From JADLGL01 sp963667605 (GTDB lineage Bacteria; Pseudomonadota; Alphaproteobacteria; Rhizobiales; Kaistiaceae), in contig CAXXUZ010000003.1 in NCBI GenBank assembly GCA_963667605.2, positions 248,001 to 312,000 of the forward strand: DNA of 64,000 nucleotides, read 5' to 3'. Of the stretch, positions 1 to 9,421 are shown piece after piece. Within the stretch, counting starts at the first letter, position 1. Each line of letters opens with the position of its first letter. The notes beneath the pieces were generated by a model. The model made no database searches and was not told where the DNA came from. It saw only the letters and a program-made list of their open reading frames with translations. Position numbers and translations under genes: made by a program.

Positions 1-137
1 AAGCATCGGCCGAGAAGGTCGTGAAGGACATCCGGCGGGCGACTCGTCGGCAGTTCGGCGCCGAAGAGAAGATCCGGATCGTTCTGGAGGGTGTCCGTCG
101 TCAGGTAATTTGGAACCGATGAGCGGCCTGATTTAAG
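1..137. mobile_element. Nested IS3-type remnants
   Basis: Positions 1-91 match the start of orfA of the IS3-type element seen complete at 4252-5764. At 92 the sequence switches abruptly to the right terminal repeat of the same element in opposite orientation (starting TGTCCGTCGTCAG) and follows it for about 46 bases. An IS1380 copy then begins at 138. One IS3 copy therefore inserted into orfA of another, and IS1380 or a rearrangement removed the rest. Nothing here is functional. Confidence 0.8.
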
Positions 138-1779
138 CCCGCATTCCCCAAGTGACCGATCCATCTGATGCGGTTTCCGTCTGATTCCTGTATAAGAATC
201 AGTGGATTAGATCAGACGGAGAGTGGGTCGAATGCGGAACCTGGAGGGTGAGTCGGATCGGGGGCTGCTGCGGGCGTTTTTCGACCGAAGACTGAAGTTC
301 GAGTTCCACGGTTCGCGGATCACGTCAGACGCTGGTCTGCTCGCCTATCGTGAACTGGACGAAGCCCTCGGCCTGACCACGCTGGCCGGTGACGTTATTG
401 CTGACAGCCGGACCGGCAAGAACGGTTGGCACGGCATCATCGGTCTCCTTCGCCAATCCGTCTATGGTCGTCTCGCCGGGTACGAGGACGTGAACGACGC
501 CGACCGGCTGGGGCGCGATCCTGCGATGCGGTGGATCGTCGGCGGCAGGGCTGTCGAGCGCGGCGGCGCATCGACCAGCCAGATGGGCCGGTTCGAGACG
601 GAGTTACTCGCCACCAATGACAACCTCGCCGCGCTCGCTGACCTTTTGGGCATCTGGATCGACCAGGTTAACGAGCGCAAGCCGCCGAAGATTATCGTGC
701 TCGACATGGACAGCTCCGTCAGCCCGACCTACGGTGACCAGGAGGGCACGGCCTACAACGGTCACTTCGGCTGCACGTGCTATCACCCGCTGTTCGTGTT
801 CAACCAGTTCGGCGATCTGGAGCGTTGCGCCCTGCGTCCGGGCAACGTGCACAGCGCCCATGAATGGCGCGATGTGTTGGACCCGGTGGTCGCTCGATAC
901 CGGAACAAGACACTCCGGCGTTATTTCCGTGGTGACGCCGCCTTCGCCTCGCCCGAGGTTTATGAGTTTCTGGAAGCGGAAGGCTTCAAGTACGCCATCC
1001 GGCTTCCGGCCAACAAGGTGCTGCACGACAGCATCGCGCACCTGCTCAAGCGCCCCGTCGGTCGGCCGCCGAAGGAAGTTCGTCGGTATTACGCGAACTT
1101 CAGCTATCGGGCCGGTAGCTGGACGGAGCCCCGCCGGGTCGTCGCCAAGGTGGAGTGGCACTCAGGGGAACCGTATCCCCGCGTCGGCTTCATCGTCACC
1201 AACCTGAGCCGTCCTGCCGAGCGGGTTGTTGCGTTCTACAATCAGCGCGACACTGCCGAGCAATGGATCAAGGAAGGCAAGAACGCCATCAAGTGGACGC
1301 GGCTGTCATGCCGTTCGTTACGCAACAATGCCGTCCGGCTCCAGCTGCATGCACTCGCCTATAACCTCGGCAACTTCATGCGTACCCTGGCGTTGCCCGA
1401 TACCGTGGAGCAATGGTCGCTGACGACGCTGAGGGAGAAGCTGGTCAAGATCGGTGCGAAAGTTGTCAGCCATGGCCGGTACGTCACATTTCAATTGGCC
1501 GAGGTTGCAGTCCCAAGAAGCTTGTTCCAGAAAATCTTGAGCCTGATTGATGATCTACGACGAAGACCCGCTCCGGCGTAGGCCGAGGGAATCGACGGCA
1601 AGGAGATTGCGACACGAGAGGTGTGTCTGGATGGCAAGAGAAACGACCAAATGGCCTTCCACGCGCTGGCCGATTACCAAAATCATGTCATCGGATGGCT
1701 GCAATGGGAACAGAGTTCCCTTGGAGATGGGGCCGTGGTACGATTTCCGCGAATTTGGATGTCATCTGGGGAATGTCGG
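138..1779 (+). mobile_element. IS1380-family element, copy 1
   Basis: The element is 1642 bp, with imperfect terminal inverted repeats (CCCGCATTCCCCA at the left; the right end reads CCGACATTCCCCA on the other strand) and one transposase gene. The ends were fixed by comparing the four copies in this window. The left flank is IS3 sequence while the right flank is unrelated, so no clean target duplication is visible and the locus has been rearranged since insertion. Confidence 0.85.
223..1581 (+). CDS. IS1380-family transposase
   Basis: This is a 452-residue DDE transposase that cuts and joins the element's ends. Likely catalytic residues are D161 or D163 (VLDMDSS), D238 (FRGDAAF) and E351 in the C-terminal QWIKEGK motif, the layout known for IS1380 transposases. 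The longest frame starts at GTG 223; an ATG three codons later (232, MRNLEGE) is an equally good start. It reads right through with no lesion, so this copy may be active. Differences from the other copies are few: it has P at GEPYPRVG and E at DTAEQW. Confidence 0.9.
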   Translation: MGRMRNLEGESDRGLLRAFFDRRLKFEFHGSRITSDAGLLAYRELDEALGLTTLAGDVIADSRTGKNGWHGIIGLLRQSVYGRLAGYEDVNDADRLGRDPAMRWIVGGRAVERGGASTSQMGRFETELLATNDNLAALADLLGIWIDQVNERKPPKIIVLDMDSSVSPTYGDQEGTAYNGHFGCTCYHPLFVFNQFGDLERCALRPGNVHSAHEWRDVLDPVVARYRNKTLRRYFRGDAAFASPEVYEFLEAEGFKYAIRLPANKVLHDSIAHLLKRPVGRPPKEVRRYYANFSYRAGSWTEPRRVVAKVEWHSGEPYPRVGFIVTNLSRPAERVVAFYNQRDTAEQWIKEGKNAIKWTRLSCRSLRNNAVRLQLHALAYNLGNFMRTLALPDTVEQWSLTTLREKLVKIGAKVVSHGRYVTFQLAEVAVPRSLFQKILSLIDDLRRRPAPA

Positions 1780-1825
1780 CTTAGGTATCGACGCCAGCTG
1801 CCGATCGGCGGACCGGCGCCGCTTG

Positions 1826-2164
1826 TCAGCCGAGAAGGCCGCTCATCGGCGCCGCGCCGGCGCTTTCGGGGAAGACAACTTCAGCCAATATTCGATCCGA
1901 TAGGCCGAGGTGATCGCGAAGTAGGCCTTTCAACACCGAACGAAGATCGATCGTCGGGTTGAGATCACGCGCATCAAGAAGCTGATCAACTCCGAGGCCG
2001 GGCCAGTCCGCGATGACACGGCCGCCCGCGACCGCGCCCCCGAGAACGAAAGCGACTGTTCCGGTACCGTGATCGGTTCCGTCGGTGCCATTGCCCTGGG
2101 CCTTGCGGCCGAATTCGGTGATCACAACGATCGCCGTTTCGTTCCAGATTTGGGCAATACCGGA
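1826..2164 (-). pseudogene. C-terminal fragment of a DUF1501 protein
   Basis: About 112 residues match the C-terminus of DUF1501 proteins, secreted sulfatase-like proteins of unknown role. The family block is clear: a VITEFGR motif, then GTDGTDHG, ADWPGL, and DLRSVLKGLLRDHLG. An in-frame TAA lies just upstream at 2165-2167, and about 12 bases further on the sequence runs into an IS630 copy, so the first roughly three quarters of the gene is missing. IS1380 lies just downstream. It is a decayed remnant. Confidence 0.8.
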
Positions 2165-2176
2165 TTATACGCCTAA

Positions 2177-3256
2177 CTAGTGGATGGAATCTAACGCTTG
2201 ATGCCCGCGTCTGACAGCGGCGATGATTTCGTCGGGATCCTTTGTCCAGATGAAGGGCTGCGGATCGTTGTTGGTGTGTTCGAGGAAGCGGTTGATGGTG
2301 GCCTGGAGATCGACGATCGAGTGGAAGACGCCGCGCTTGAGACGTTGCTTTGCGAGCTTTGCGAAGAAACCTTCGACGGCGTTGAGCCAGGAGCAGGATG
2401 TTGGGGTGAAGTGGAAGAAAAAGCGCGGATGGCGCGTAAGCCACCCGCGGACCTTGGGATGCTTGTGGGCGGCGTAGTTGTCGAGGATCACATGGACCAG
2501 CTTTCCCGCGGGCACGTCGGCCTCGATGGCGTTGAGGAAGCGAATGAACTCTTGGTGTCGATGGCGCTGCATGCACCGGCCGATGACACGCCCTTCGAGC
2601 ACGTTCAGCGCGGCGAACAGCGTGGTCGTGCCGTGCCGCTTGTAGTCATGCGTCATCGTGCCCGCGCGTCCCGTCTTCATCGGCAGCCCGGGTTGGGTGC
2701 GGTCGAGCGCCTGGATCTGGCTCTTCTCGTCAACCGACAGGACAACGGCGTGCGCCGGCGGATCGACATAAAGGCCGACGATGTCCCGCAGCTTGGGAAT
2801 GAACTCCGGGTCACGCGACAGCTTGAACTGCCGGACCCGGTGGGGCTGAAGCCCGTGCGCCCGCCAGATGCGCTGTACCGCGCTGACGCTGATGCCGACC
2901 GTCTTGGCCATCGCCGGCGCCGTCCAATGTGTCGCCTCGTGGCGCGGCGCACTCAGCGTCAGCGCGACGACGCGGTCAGCGATTTCCCGGCCGAGCGGCG
3001 GAACGCGCGAGGGTCGCGTCTTGTCCCGCAGCAACCCCTCGACACCCTCGTGCATGAAGCGCTCCTGCCAACGCCAAACCGCTGTCTTGCTCTTGCCGGT
3101 GCAGCGCATGATCTCGACCGTGCCGAGACCATCCCCGCTCAGAAGGACGATCCGTGCCCGCCACACGTGTTTCTGCCGGCTGTTCCGGTCCGCAACGACC
3201 GCTTCGAGACGAGCACGGTCGGCGGTACTCACATCGACGATGATTCCTGGCCGCAT
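2177..3256 (-). CDS. IS630-family transposase, copy 1
   Basis: This is a 359-residue Tc1/mariner-type transposase, counted from the ATG at 3256 (MRPGIIVDVS). A longer frame starts at TTG 3307 but runs through the terminal repeat. An N-terminal helix-turn-helix region (residues about 35-130) precedes the DDE domain: D176 (LSVDEKS), D259 (VILDNYAAH) and E295 (WLNAVEGFF). The stop codon is not in the element. It is formed by the CTAG target duplication (C-TAG), an oddity described in the findings. The 3' variant here reads HPRFFFHF. Confidence 0.9.
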   Translation of the reverse strand: MRPGIIVDVSTADRARLEAVVADRNSRQKHVWRARIVLLSGDGLGTVEIMRCTGKSKTAVWRWQERFMHEGVEGLLRDKTRPSRVPPLGREIADRVVALTLSAPRHEATHWTAPAMAKTVGISVSAVQRIWRAHGLQPHRVRQFKLSRDPEFIPKLRDIVGLYVDPPAHAVVLSVDEKSQIQALDRTQPGLPMKTGRAGTMTHDYKRHGTTTLFAALNVLEGRVIGRCMQRHRHQEFIRFLNAIEADVPAGKLVHVILDNYAAHKHPKVRGWLTRHPRFFFHFTPTSCSWLNAVEGFFAKLAKQRLKRGVFHSIVDLQATINRFLEHTNNDPQPFIWTKDPDEIIAAVRRGHQALDSIH

Positions 3257-3324
3257 GCGCCAGACTCGCACACAACGTGCCCGGCGAGAATCCCTCGCGG
3301 GATTCAAACGTCAAATTTTATCCA
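2181..3324 (-). mobile_element. IS630-family element, copy 1
   Basis: The 1144-bp element has termini TGGATAAAATTTGACG and TGGATGGAATCTAACG and is flanked on both sides by CTAG (2177-2180 and 3325-3328). Boundaries and the 4-bp duplication were set by comparison with the copy at 38587, where the duplicated target is CTAC instead. Confidence 0.88.
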
Positions 3325-3370
3325 CTAGGGACTCATAAAACAGGCCAGGGAAGCCGAGAGGCTTCGGTGA

Positions 3371-3832
3371 CTACATGCCGCCGAAGAGCACAGTTAGCCG
3401 CACTCCAACCGAATGGAACGCCGCGCCGATGTTATAGGTCAAATCAACGGCCGAGGGGTTCTCGATACCGGTATGCGCTGCTGTCTGCAACCGCGTGTAA
3501 TTGTACTCAAGGCCGAGCACCATATTGTGGCTCATCCCCACTTCGATGCCCAAACCGGCCTGCCAGCCGTGATGCCAGGCGGTGGCCGCCCAAGGACCCT
3601 GAAGGCCTCCAACGGCATCCACCCAGCTCGCGTTCACCTTGCCGCCGGCATAACCGCCGCGCGCATAGAATAGCCAATTGTCAACGGCGAACCCCAACCG
3701 AGCGACCGCCGTCGCAAGGGTCTTGACCTGCGTCGTCATGACATCATCGGCGACGCCGTGGACGCTGGTGGCGGTGCCTGTGATATTGGCGAGGTGGAAG
3801 CTGCCTTCCACGCCCAGCACGAAGCCCCCCAT
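3371..3832 (-). pseudogene. Outer-membrane beta-barrel (Omp25-like) fragment
   Basis: This is a 153-residue C-terminal piece of an eight-stranded outer-membrane barrel protein of the rhizobial Omp25/immunogenic porin type. It shows alternating-hydrophobicity strands, a WLFYARGGYAGG segment, GLGIEVGMSHNMVLGLEYNY, and a C-terminal strand VGVRLTVLFGGM. No signal peptide is present, and the codon before the apparent start (3832) is a TAG in the same frame, so the N-terminal third is gone. It is probably not expressed as a working porin. Confidence 0.7.
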
Positions 3833-3835
3833 CTA

Positions 3836-4251
3836 TCGGCGGCGCGGCGTTACTCCCCGAAGCGCCGACGGACCAACAGACGCCGAGCGCGCTTTGTTGG
3901 CACACCGGTGGCCAGTAGAGACTAGGGGTCGCTTAGGTTTACGGTTCTCCTAGGAATCGCAGCTGCCGCTGGCGAATATTGCCTATAAAACTACGTCTCC
4001 AAAGATTGCAGTCTCCCCGACAGTGACACTTATAGTATACATGTCAACGGGGAGATAGACGTTGTCACCAAAGTGGGGTTCTGTAATACCATGGTTGGCC
4101 GTCAGGCGGTGATATTTACAAGAGTCCGCGTCACTCCTGTCAGCTGATCAGTGATTTGGAAAACGGGAACTAGATCTTTCACTTCTACATCTGTGCCTGC
4201 CCTGAAGACATGGATTTCAATGTGGCGGTTAACCGGCATTCCTTGGTCGAT
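3836..4251. other. No gene recognised
   Basis: These 416 bases lie between the porin fragment and IS3. Only short frames occur and none has a recognisable motif. Base composition is lower in GC than the surroundings. It is probably debris of a deleted gene. Confidence 0.5.
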
Positions 4252-4331
4252 TGTCCGGCGTCAGCGCCCCTGGGACAGATTGGGCGGATTGAACAAGAGA
4301 GGGTTTCTGGCTCATCTTAACCCACGAGGGA

Positions 4332-4712
4332 TTGAAGATGAGACGGAACACCAATCACCAGAAAGCATCGGCCGAGAAGGTCGTGAAGGACATCCGGCGG
4401 GCGACTCGTCGGCAGTTCGGCGCCGAAGAGAAGATCCGGATCGTTCTGGAGGGCCTGCGCGGCGAGGACAGTATCGCTGAGCTGTGTCGCCGTGAGGGGA
4501 TCAACCAGAACCTCTATTACCGCTGGTCGAAGGACTTCCTGGAGGCCGGGAAGAAGCGCCTGGCGGGTGACACTGCCCGTGAGGCTACCTCCGATGAGGT
4601 CCGGCATCTTCGCAGTGAGGCACTGGCACTCAAGGAGGCCGTTGCTGACCTGACGCTGGACAACCGTCTACTCAAAAAAAGCATGATCGCGGATGGGGGA
4701 GAGGAGGCATGA
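4332..4712 (+). CDS. IS3 OrfA (helix-turn-helix protein)
   Basis: The 126-residue product has an HTH_8-type domain (residues about 28-75, with IAELCRREGINQNLYYRW as recognition region) followed by a leucine-zipper-like helix. It binds the element ends and is fused to OrfB by ribosomal frameshifting. A run of seven A followed by G (4674-4681) near its 3' end is a good slippery site, and orfB lies in the -1 frame. The stop TGA overlaps the orfB ATG. Confidence 0.88.
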   Translation: MKMRRNTNHQKASAEKVVKDIRRATRRQFGAEEKIRIVLEGLRGEDSIAELCRREGINQNLYYRWSKDFLEAGKKRLAGDTAREATSDEVRHLRSEALALKEAVADLTLDNRLLKKSMIADGGEEA

Positions 4713-5689
4713 GGTATCCACTATCGGAGAAGCTGGAGATCATCCGGCTGGTTGAGCGATCCCATCTGCCGGCCAAGCGCACGCTGGCGCAGTTGGGCAT
4801 TCCCCGCACCTCGTTTTATCGCTGGTACGACCGCTGTCTGACCGGCGGACCGGAGGCCCTGGAGGACCGCCGCTCGCGGCCTGGCCAAGTCTGGAACCGT
4901 ATCCCCGATGAGGTGAGAGACCGGATCGTACAGCTGGCGCTGGACGAGACGGATCTGTCGCCGCGGGAACTGGCTGTCCGGTTCACAGACACAGAGGGCT
5001 ACTTTGTATCGGAATCCTCGGTTTATCGACTGCTCAAGGCCCATGATCTGATCACCAGCCCGGCCTTTATCGTCCTCAAGGCGTCCGACGAGTTCCAGGA
5101 CAAGACCACGGCGCCAAACCAGCTCTGGCAGACCGACTTCACTTACCTCAAGGTCATTGATTGGGGCTGGTTCTACCTCTCCACCGTGCTCGACGACTTC
5201 TCGCGCACCATTATCGCGTGGAAGCTCTGCACCACGATGAAGGCCGAGGACGTCACCGATACGCTGGAACTGGCGCTCAAGGCGTCAGGTTGCGATCGGG
5301 CAACGGTCATTCACAAGCCACGGCTCCTGTCTGACAACGGCTCCAGCTACATCGCCGACGATCCGGCCAAATGGCTCGACGACCGCGATATGGAGCACAT
5401 TCGCGGCGCTCCCTATCATCCGCAAACCCAGGGCAAGATCGAGCGTTGGCATCAAACCCTGAAGAACCGCATCCTTTTGGAAAATTACTATCTGCCTGGC
5501 GACCTGGAGACACAGATCGAGGCCTTCGTCGGCCACTACAATTATCACCGCTACCACGAGAGCCTGGGCAACCCCACGCCGGCCGATGTCTACTTCGGGC
5601 GCGGCCAGACCATCCTGTTGAAAAGAGAAAAGATCAAACAAAAGACGCTACAAACCCGGCGCTTGCAATACCGCAAAACCGCCGCATAA
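4709..5689 (+). CDS. IS3 OrfB (DDE integrase domain)
   Basis: The 326-residue product carries an N-terminal HTH_21-like segment and a retroviral-type rve catalytic core: D143 (QTDFTYL), D209 (LLSDNGSSY) and E245 (GKIERWHQ), the D-D(35)E pattern of IS3 transposases. It is intact. Compared with the copy at 20184 it differs at a few residues (C43 against Y, PAK against LAE near 219-221, P against L near 286). Confidence 0.9.
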   Translation: MRYPLSEKLEIIRLVERSHLPAKRTLAQLGIPRTSFYRWYDRCLTGGPEALEDRRSRPGQVWNRIPDEVRDRIVQLALDETDLSPRELAVRFTDTEGYFVSESSVYRLLKAHDLITSPAFIVLKASDEFQDKTTAPNQLWQTDFTYLKVIDWGWFYLSTVLDDFSRTIIAWKLCTTMKAEDVTDTLELALKASGCDRATVIHKPRLLSDNGSSYIADDPAKWLDDRDMEHIRGAPYHPQTQGKIERWHQTLKNRILLENYYLPGDLETQIEAFVGHYNYHRYHESLGNPTPADVYFGRGQTILLKREKIKQKTLQTRRLQYRKTAA

Positions 5690-5764
5690 AATGACCAACC
5701 AGATGGGCCGAACCCTCTCTTAAATCAGGCCGCTCATCGGTTCCAAATTATCTGACGACGGACA

Positions 5765-5914
5765 GTTTCGTGCGCTCCTTGGCCGGCCCTTTGGATTACC
5801 TGACTGACCAGAGCGCCACTGGCTCGATTCCAGGTGTACCGCTGGGTGTTCTCTGGCTGTTTTATCAGCCACCGCTGCGCCCTTTCTGGAACGGCCATTT
5901 GCGGGTTTTGTCAT
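5765..5914 (-). pseudogene. N-terminus of a DUF5681 phage protein, cut by IS3
   Basis: Fifty codons are read leftward from ATG 5914. The segment SSQWRSGQSGNPKGRPRSARN carries the GQSGNPKGRP signature of DUF5681, small basic proteins usually found beside phage terminase genes. The frame then enters the IS3 right end at 5764 and stops. The adjacent small membrane protein and the structural-type genes to the right support a prophage origin. Confidence 0.7.
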
Positions 5915-6065
5915 CTACCTGTCCCGGCTGGCGCGATTTCGTTTAGGATAAATCCCATGGTTGAGCGCAAGGGGTCTGAATTGGCCCCGATGACTGAGGA
6001 CCGCGGTCGGGACGAAGAGCCCGATACTGTTCCACGCGAACGATCCGAGGGTGCCCATGCGCTAG

Positions 6066-7209
6066 TGGATAAAATTTGACGTTTGAATCCCGCGAGGGAT
6101 TCTCGCCGGGCACGTTGTGTGCGAGTCTGGCGCATGCGGCCAGGAATCATCGTCGATGTGAGTACCGCCGACCGTGCTCGTCTCGAAGCGGTCGTTGCGG
6201 ACCGGAACAGCCGGCAGAAACACGTGTGGCGGGCACGGATCGTCCTTCTGAGCGGGGATGGTCTCGGCACGGTCGAGATCATGCGCCGCGCCGGCAAGAG
6301 CAAGACAGCGGTTTGGCGTTGGCAGGAGCGCTTCATGCACGAGGGTGTCGAGGGGTTGCTGCGGGACAAGACGCGACCCTCGCGCGTTCCGCCGCTCGGC
6401 CGGGAAATCGCTGACCGCGTCGTCGCGCTGACGCTGAGTGCGCCGCGCCACGAGGCGACACATTGGACGGCGCCGGCGATGGCCAAGACGGTCGGCATCA
6501 GCGTCAGCGCGGTACAGCGCATCTGGCGGGCGCACGGGCTTCAGCCCCACCGGGTCCGGCAGTTCAAGCTGTCGCGTGACCCGGAGTTCATTCCCAAGCT
6601 GCGGGACATCGTCGGCCTTTATGTCGATCCGCCGGCGCACGCCGTTGTCCTGTCGGTTGACGAGAAGAGCCAGATCCAGGCGCTCGACCGCACCCAACCC
6701 GGGCTGCCGATGAAGACGGGATGCGCGGGCACGATGACGCATGACTACAAGCGGCACGGCACGACCACGCTGTTCGCCGCGCTGAACGTGCTCGAAGGGC
6801 GTGTCATCGGCCGGTGCATGCAGCGCCATCGACACCAAGAGTTCATTCGCTTCCTCAACGCCATCGAGGCCGACGTGCCCGCGGGAAAGCTGGTCCATGT
6901 GATCCTCGACAACTACGCCGCCCACAAGCATCCCAAGGTCCGCGGGTGGCTTACGCGCCATCCGCGGACCTTCTTCCACTTCACCCCAACATCCTGCTCC
7001 TGGCTCAACGCCGTCGAAGGTTTCTTCGCAAAGCTCGCAAAGCAACGTCTCAAGCGCGGCGTCTTCCACTCGATCGTCGATCTCCAGGCCACCATCAACC
7101 GCCTCCTCGAACACACCAACAACGATCCGCAGCCCTTCATCTGGACAAAGGATCCCGACGAAATCATCGCCGCTGTCAGACACGGGCACCAAGCGTTAGA
7201 TTCCATCCA
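6066..7209 (+). mobile_element. IS630-family element, copy 2
   Basis: The element is 1144 bp, flanked by CTAG at 6062-6065 and 7210-7213, and sits inside the small membrane-protein gene. The interrupted frame is perfectly restorable, so this is a simple recent insertion. Confidence 0.9.
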
Positions 7210-7213
7210 CTAG
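6134..7213 (+). CDS. IS630-family transposase, copy 2
   Basis: This 359-residue copy is intact and distinguished by RAGKSKT (others have CTGKSKT or RTGKSKT), KTGCAGT, HPRTFFHF and RLLEHTNN. The three acidic catalytic residues are conserved. The terminal TAG is supplied by the right-hand CTAG duplication. Confidence 0.9.
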   Translation: MRPGIIVDVSTADRARLEAVVADRNSRQKHVWRARIVLLSGDGLGTVEIMRRAGKSKTAVWRWQERFMHEGVEGLLRDKTRPSRVPPLGREIADRVVALTLSAPRHEATHWTAPAMAKTVGISVSAVQRIWRAHGLQPHRVRQFKLSRDPEFIPKLRDIVGLYVDPPAHAVVLSVDEKSQIQALDRTQPGLPMKTGCAGTMTHDYKRHGTTTLFAALNVLEGRVIGRCMQRHRHQEFIRFLNAIEADVPAGKLVHVILDNYAAHKHPKVRGWLTRHPRTFFHFTPTSCSWLNAVEGFFAKLAKQRLKRGVFHSIVDLQATINRLLEHTNNDPQPFIWTKDPDEIIAAVRHGHQALDSIH

Positions 7214-8273
7214 CTGGCATGACGTGGTTCCTGATTATTATCGGGGCCGTAATTGTCGGCATTGTAGCACTCAGCTTTTTCGAGCCATCGTTGGGGACAT
7301 TATCCGGCTTGGCGTTCGTCGGTTTCGTCGCCTATGTGACCATCCGCACTGGCCAATGGCGCTGGTATCTCAACAAACAAAACCGCGTCAGCACATGGTT
7401 CATCATCGGTTTCTTCTTATTCTTGATACTCATCAGCAACGGCTAGCGCTGCACTGGCAACAGAGGCGGCGGCAACAATGGGAATTGCGGCGTTGCCGTG
7501 TAGGCCGGGGCTCTCAGCGTCAACAATGGCGGGTTCAAGCTGGCAGTCGGGGAGTAACGAAGCAGCGAAGTCGCTGAATTACCCGCCCTGAATGCATCCG
7601 CACCTGCAGGGCCTTGGCCAGTGAGAGATTGAGCCATCTGGGTATTCCGTCGAGTGTCCGAAGCGCGAGCCGCATGGGCCGCGCCGCGGCGTGCGGCCGC
7701 AAACGTGCCCAGCCCAATAGCGGCTTCCGGGCCGACTTGCGGAAGGTAGTATGATGCTGCCGCGGCTCCGCCGGCCAGTGTACCCGGACCGATCCCGATT
7801 GCTCCCGGCTGGCGCACTTTGACTGCTTCAGCACCCAGTGTTCGCTGAGCCGTTTGACTGCCCCCTGTCAGGGCTGTTCGGTTCCTGGCCATCAGGGAAA
7901 TATCGTCGAGCTGCTGTGTCAGCCCCGCAACCCCACCCTCGTCGAATAAGATCGCCATCCGTTCCCGATTAAAGCCAACCTCGGAGATCGCAACACCACG
8001 CGCGGCGTCATTCCGTGCCGAGTTAATTTCGGTATCGAGCCAAGCCCTTGCCCCCAGTCGAGCGGCTTCCAATTCGTCCGGGCTTAGAGCGTCTGCCCAT
8101 TTTTGCCAGAACTCGGGCCGAGCCGAATAAGCTCGTATCCCGGCCCTCGGGTTGTCGAATAATTGCCAACTACGATCAAAGGCCCGCCTGACGCTATTCT
8201 CGTCGGCGTAGGTGCGAAGGATCTGTCGATATAGGCCGGTAGGGCCACCAATGCCGATCGGCGGGCCACCTAG

Positions 8274-9417
8274 TGGATAAAATTTGACGTTTGAATCCCG
8301 CGAGGGATTCTCGCCGGGCACGTCGTGTGCGAGTCTGGCGCATGCGGCCAGGAATCATCGTCGATGTGAGTACCGCCGACCGTGCTCGTCTCGAAGCGGT
8401 CGTTGCGGACCGGAACAGCCGGCAGAAACACGTGTGGCGGGCACGGATCGTCCTTCTGAGCGGGGATGGTCTCGGCACGGTCGAGATCATGCGCTGCACC
8501 GGCAAGAGCAAGACAGCGGTTTGGCGTTGGCAGGAGCGCTTCATGCACGAGGGTGTCGAGGGGTTGCTGCGGGACAAGACGCGACCCTCGCGCGTTCCGC
8601 CGCTCGGCCGGGAAATCGCTGACCGCGTCGTCGCGCTGACGCTGAGTGCGCCGCGCCACGAGGCGACACATTGGACGGCGCCGGCGATGGCCAAGACGGT
8701 CGGCATCAGCGTCAGCGCGGTACAGCGCATCTGGCGGGCGCACGGGCTTCAGCCCCACCGGGTCCGGCAGTTCAAGCTGTCGCGTGACCCGGAGTTCATT
8801 CCCAAGCTGCGGGACATCGTCGGCCTTTATGTCGATCCGCCGGCGCACGCCGTTGTCCTGTCGGTTGACGAGAAGAGCCAGATCCAGGCGCTCGACCGCA
8901 CCCAACCCGGGCTGCCGATGAAGACGGGACGCGCGGGCACGATGACGCATGACTACAAGCGGCACGGCACGACCACGCTGTTCGCCGCGCTGAACGTGCT
9001 CGAAGGGCGTGTCATCGGCCAGTGCATGCAGCGCCATCGACACCAAGAGTTCATTCGCTTCCTCAACGCCATCGAGGCCGACGTGCCCGCGGGAAAGCTG
9101 GTCCATGTGATCCTCGACAACTACGCCGCCCACAAGCATCCCAAGGTCCGCGGGTGGCTTACGTGCCATCCGCGCTTTTTCTTCCACTTCACCCCAACAT
9201 CCTGCTCCTGGCTCAACGCCGTCGAAGGTTTCTTCGCAAAGCTCGCAAAGCAACGTCTCAAGCGCGGCGTCTTCCACTCGATCGTCGATCTCCAGGCCAC
9301 CATCAACCGCTTCCTCGAACACACCAACAACGATCCGCAGCCCTTCATCTGGACAAAGGATCCCGACAAAATCATCGCCGCTGTCAGACACGGGCACCAA
9401 GCGTTAGATTCCATCCA
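8274..9417 (+). mobile_element. IS630-family element, copy 3
   Basis: The element is 1144 bp, flanked by CTAG at 8270-8273 and 9418-9421. It lies antisense to the phage-type gene it interrupts. Excision in silico joins the host frame as DESLGGPP. Confidence 0.9.
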
Positions 9418-9421
9418 CTAG
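8342..9421 (+). CDS. IS630-family transposase, copy 3
   Basis: This intact 359-residue copy shares RVIGQCM, WLTCHP and DPDKIIAA with the copy at 38655, so those two are closest relatives. It has HPRFFFHF. The stop is formed by the CTAG target duplication. Confidence 0.9.
   Translation: MRPGIIVDVSTADRARLEAVVADRNSRQKHVWRARIVLLSGDGLGTVEIMRCTGKSKTAVWRWQERFMHEGVEGLLRDKTRPSRVPPLGREIADRVVALTLSAPRHEATHWTAPAMAKTVGISVSAVQRIWRAHGLQPHRVRQFKLSRDPEFIPKLRDIVGLYVDPPAHAVVLSVDEKSQIQALDRTQPGLPMKTGRAGTMTHDYKRHGTTTLFAALNVLEGRVIGQCMQRHRHQEFIRFLNAIEADVPAGKLVHVILDNYAAHKHPKVRGWLTCHPRFFFHFTPTSCSWLNAVEGFFAKLAKQRLKRGVFHSIVDLQATINRFLEHTNNDPQPFIWTKDPDKIIAAVRHGHQALDSIH

Larger units (their letters stand above)
4252..5764 (+). 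mobile_element. IS3-family element, copy A
   Basis: The element is 1513 bp with termini beginning TGTCCG(G/T)CGTCAG at both ends in inverted orientation. It carries the two overlapping genes typical of IS3. The right end truncates a DUF5681 gene. No matching 3-4 bp duplication is visible at the flanks. Confidence 0.88.
5957..7446 (+). pseudogene. Small phage-type membrane protein split by IS630
   Basis: The gene starts at ATG 5957, is interrupted after codon 35 by IS630 (6066-7209), and resumes after the CTAG duplication, ending at TAG 7444. Removing the element and one CTAG restores a single 113-residue frame. A charged N-terminal 40 residues leads to three predicted membrane helices (about 41-60, 66-81 and 97-111) and the end LILISNG. 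Alternatively a shorter gene begins at ATG 7218 (MTWFLIII), in which case the IS only removed upstream sequence. No family was recognised. Its stop overlaps that of the convergent gene at 7443. Confidence 0.6.

Noticed and set aside
604..1161. 185-residue frame antisense to the IS1380 transposase
   Set aside because: It recurs in all four copies as a codon-bias shadow of the transposase.
2198..3328. 376-residue open frame antisense to every IS630 transposase
   Set aside because: It mirrors the transposase exactly in all five copies, lacks any motif, and arises from GC-biased codon use on the opposite strand.
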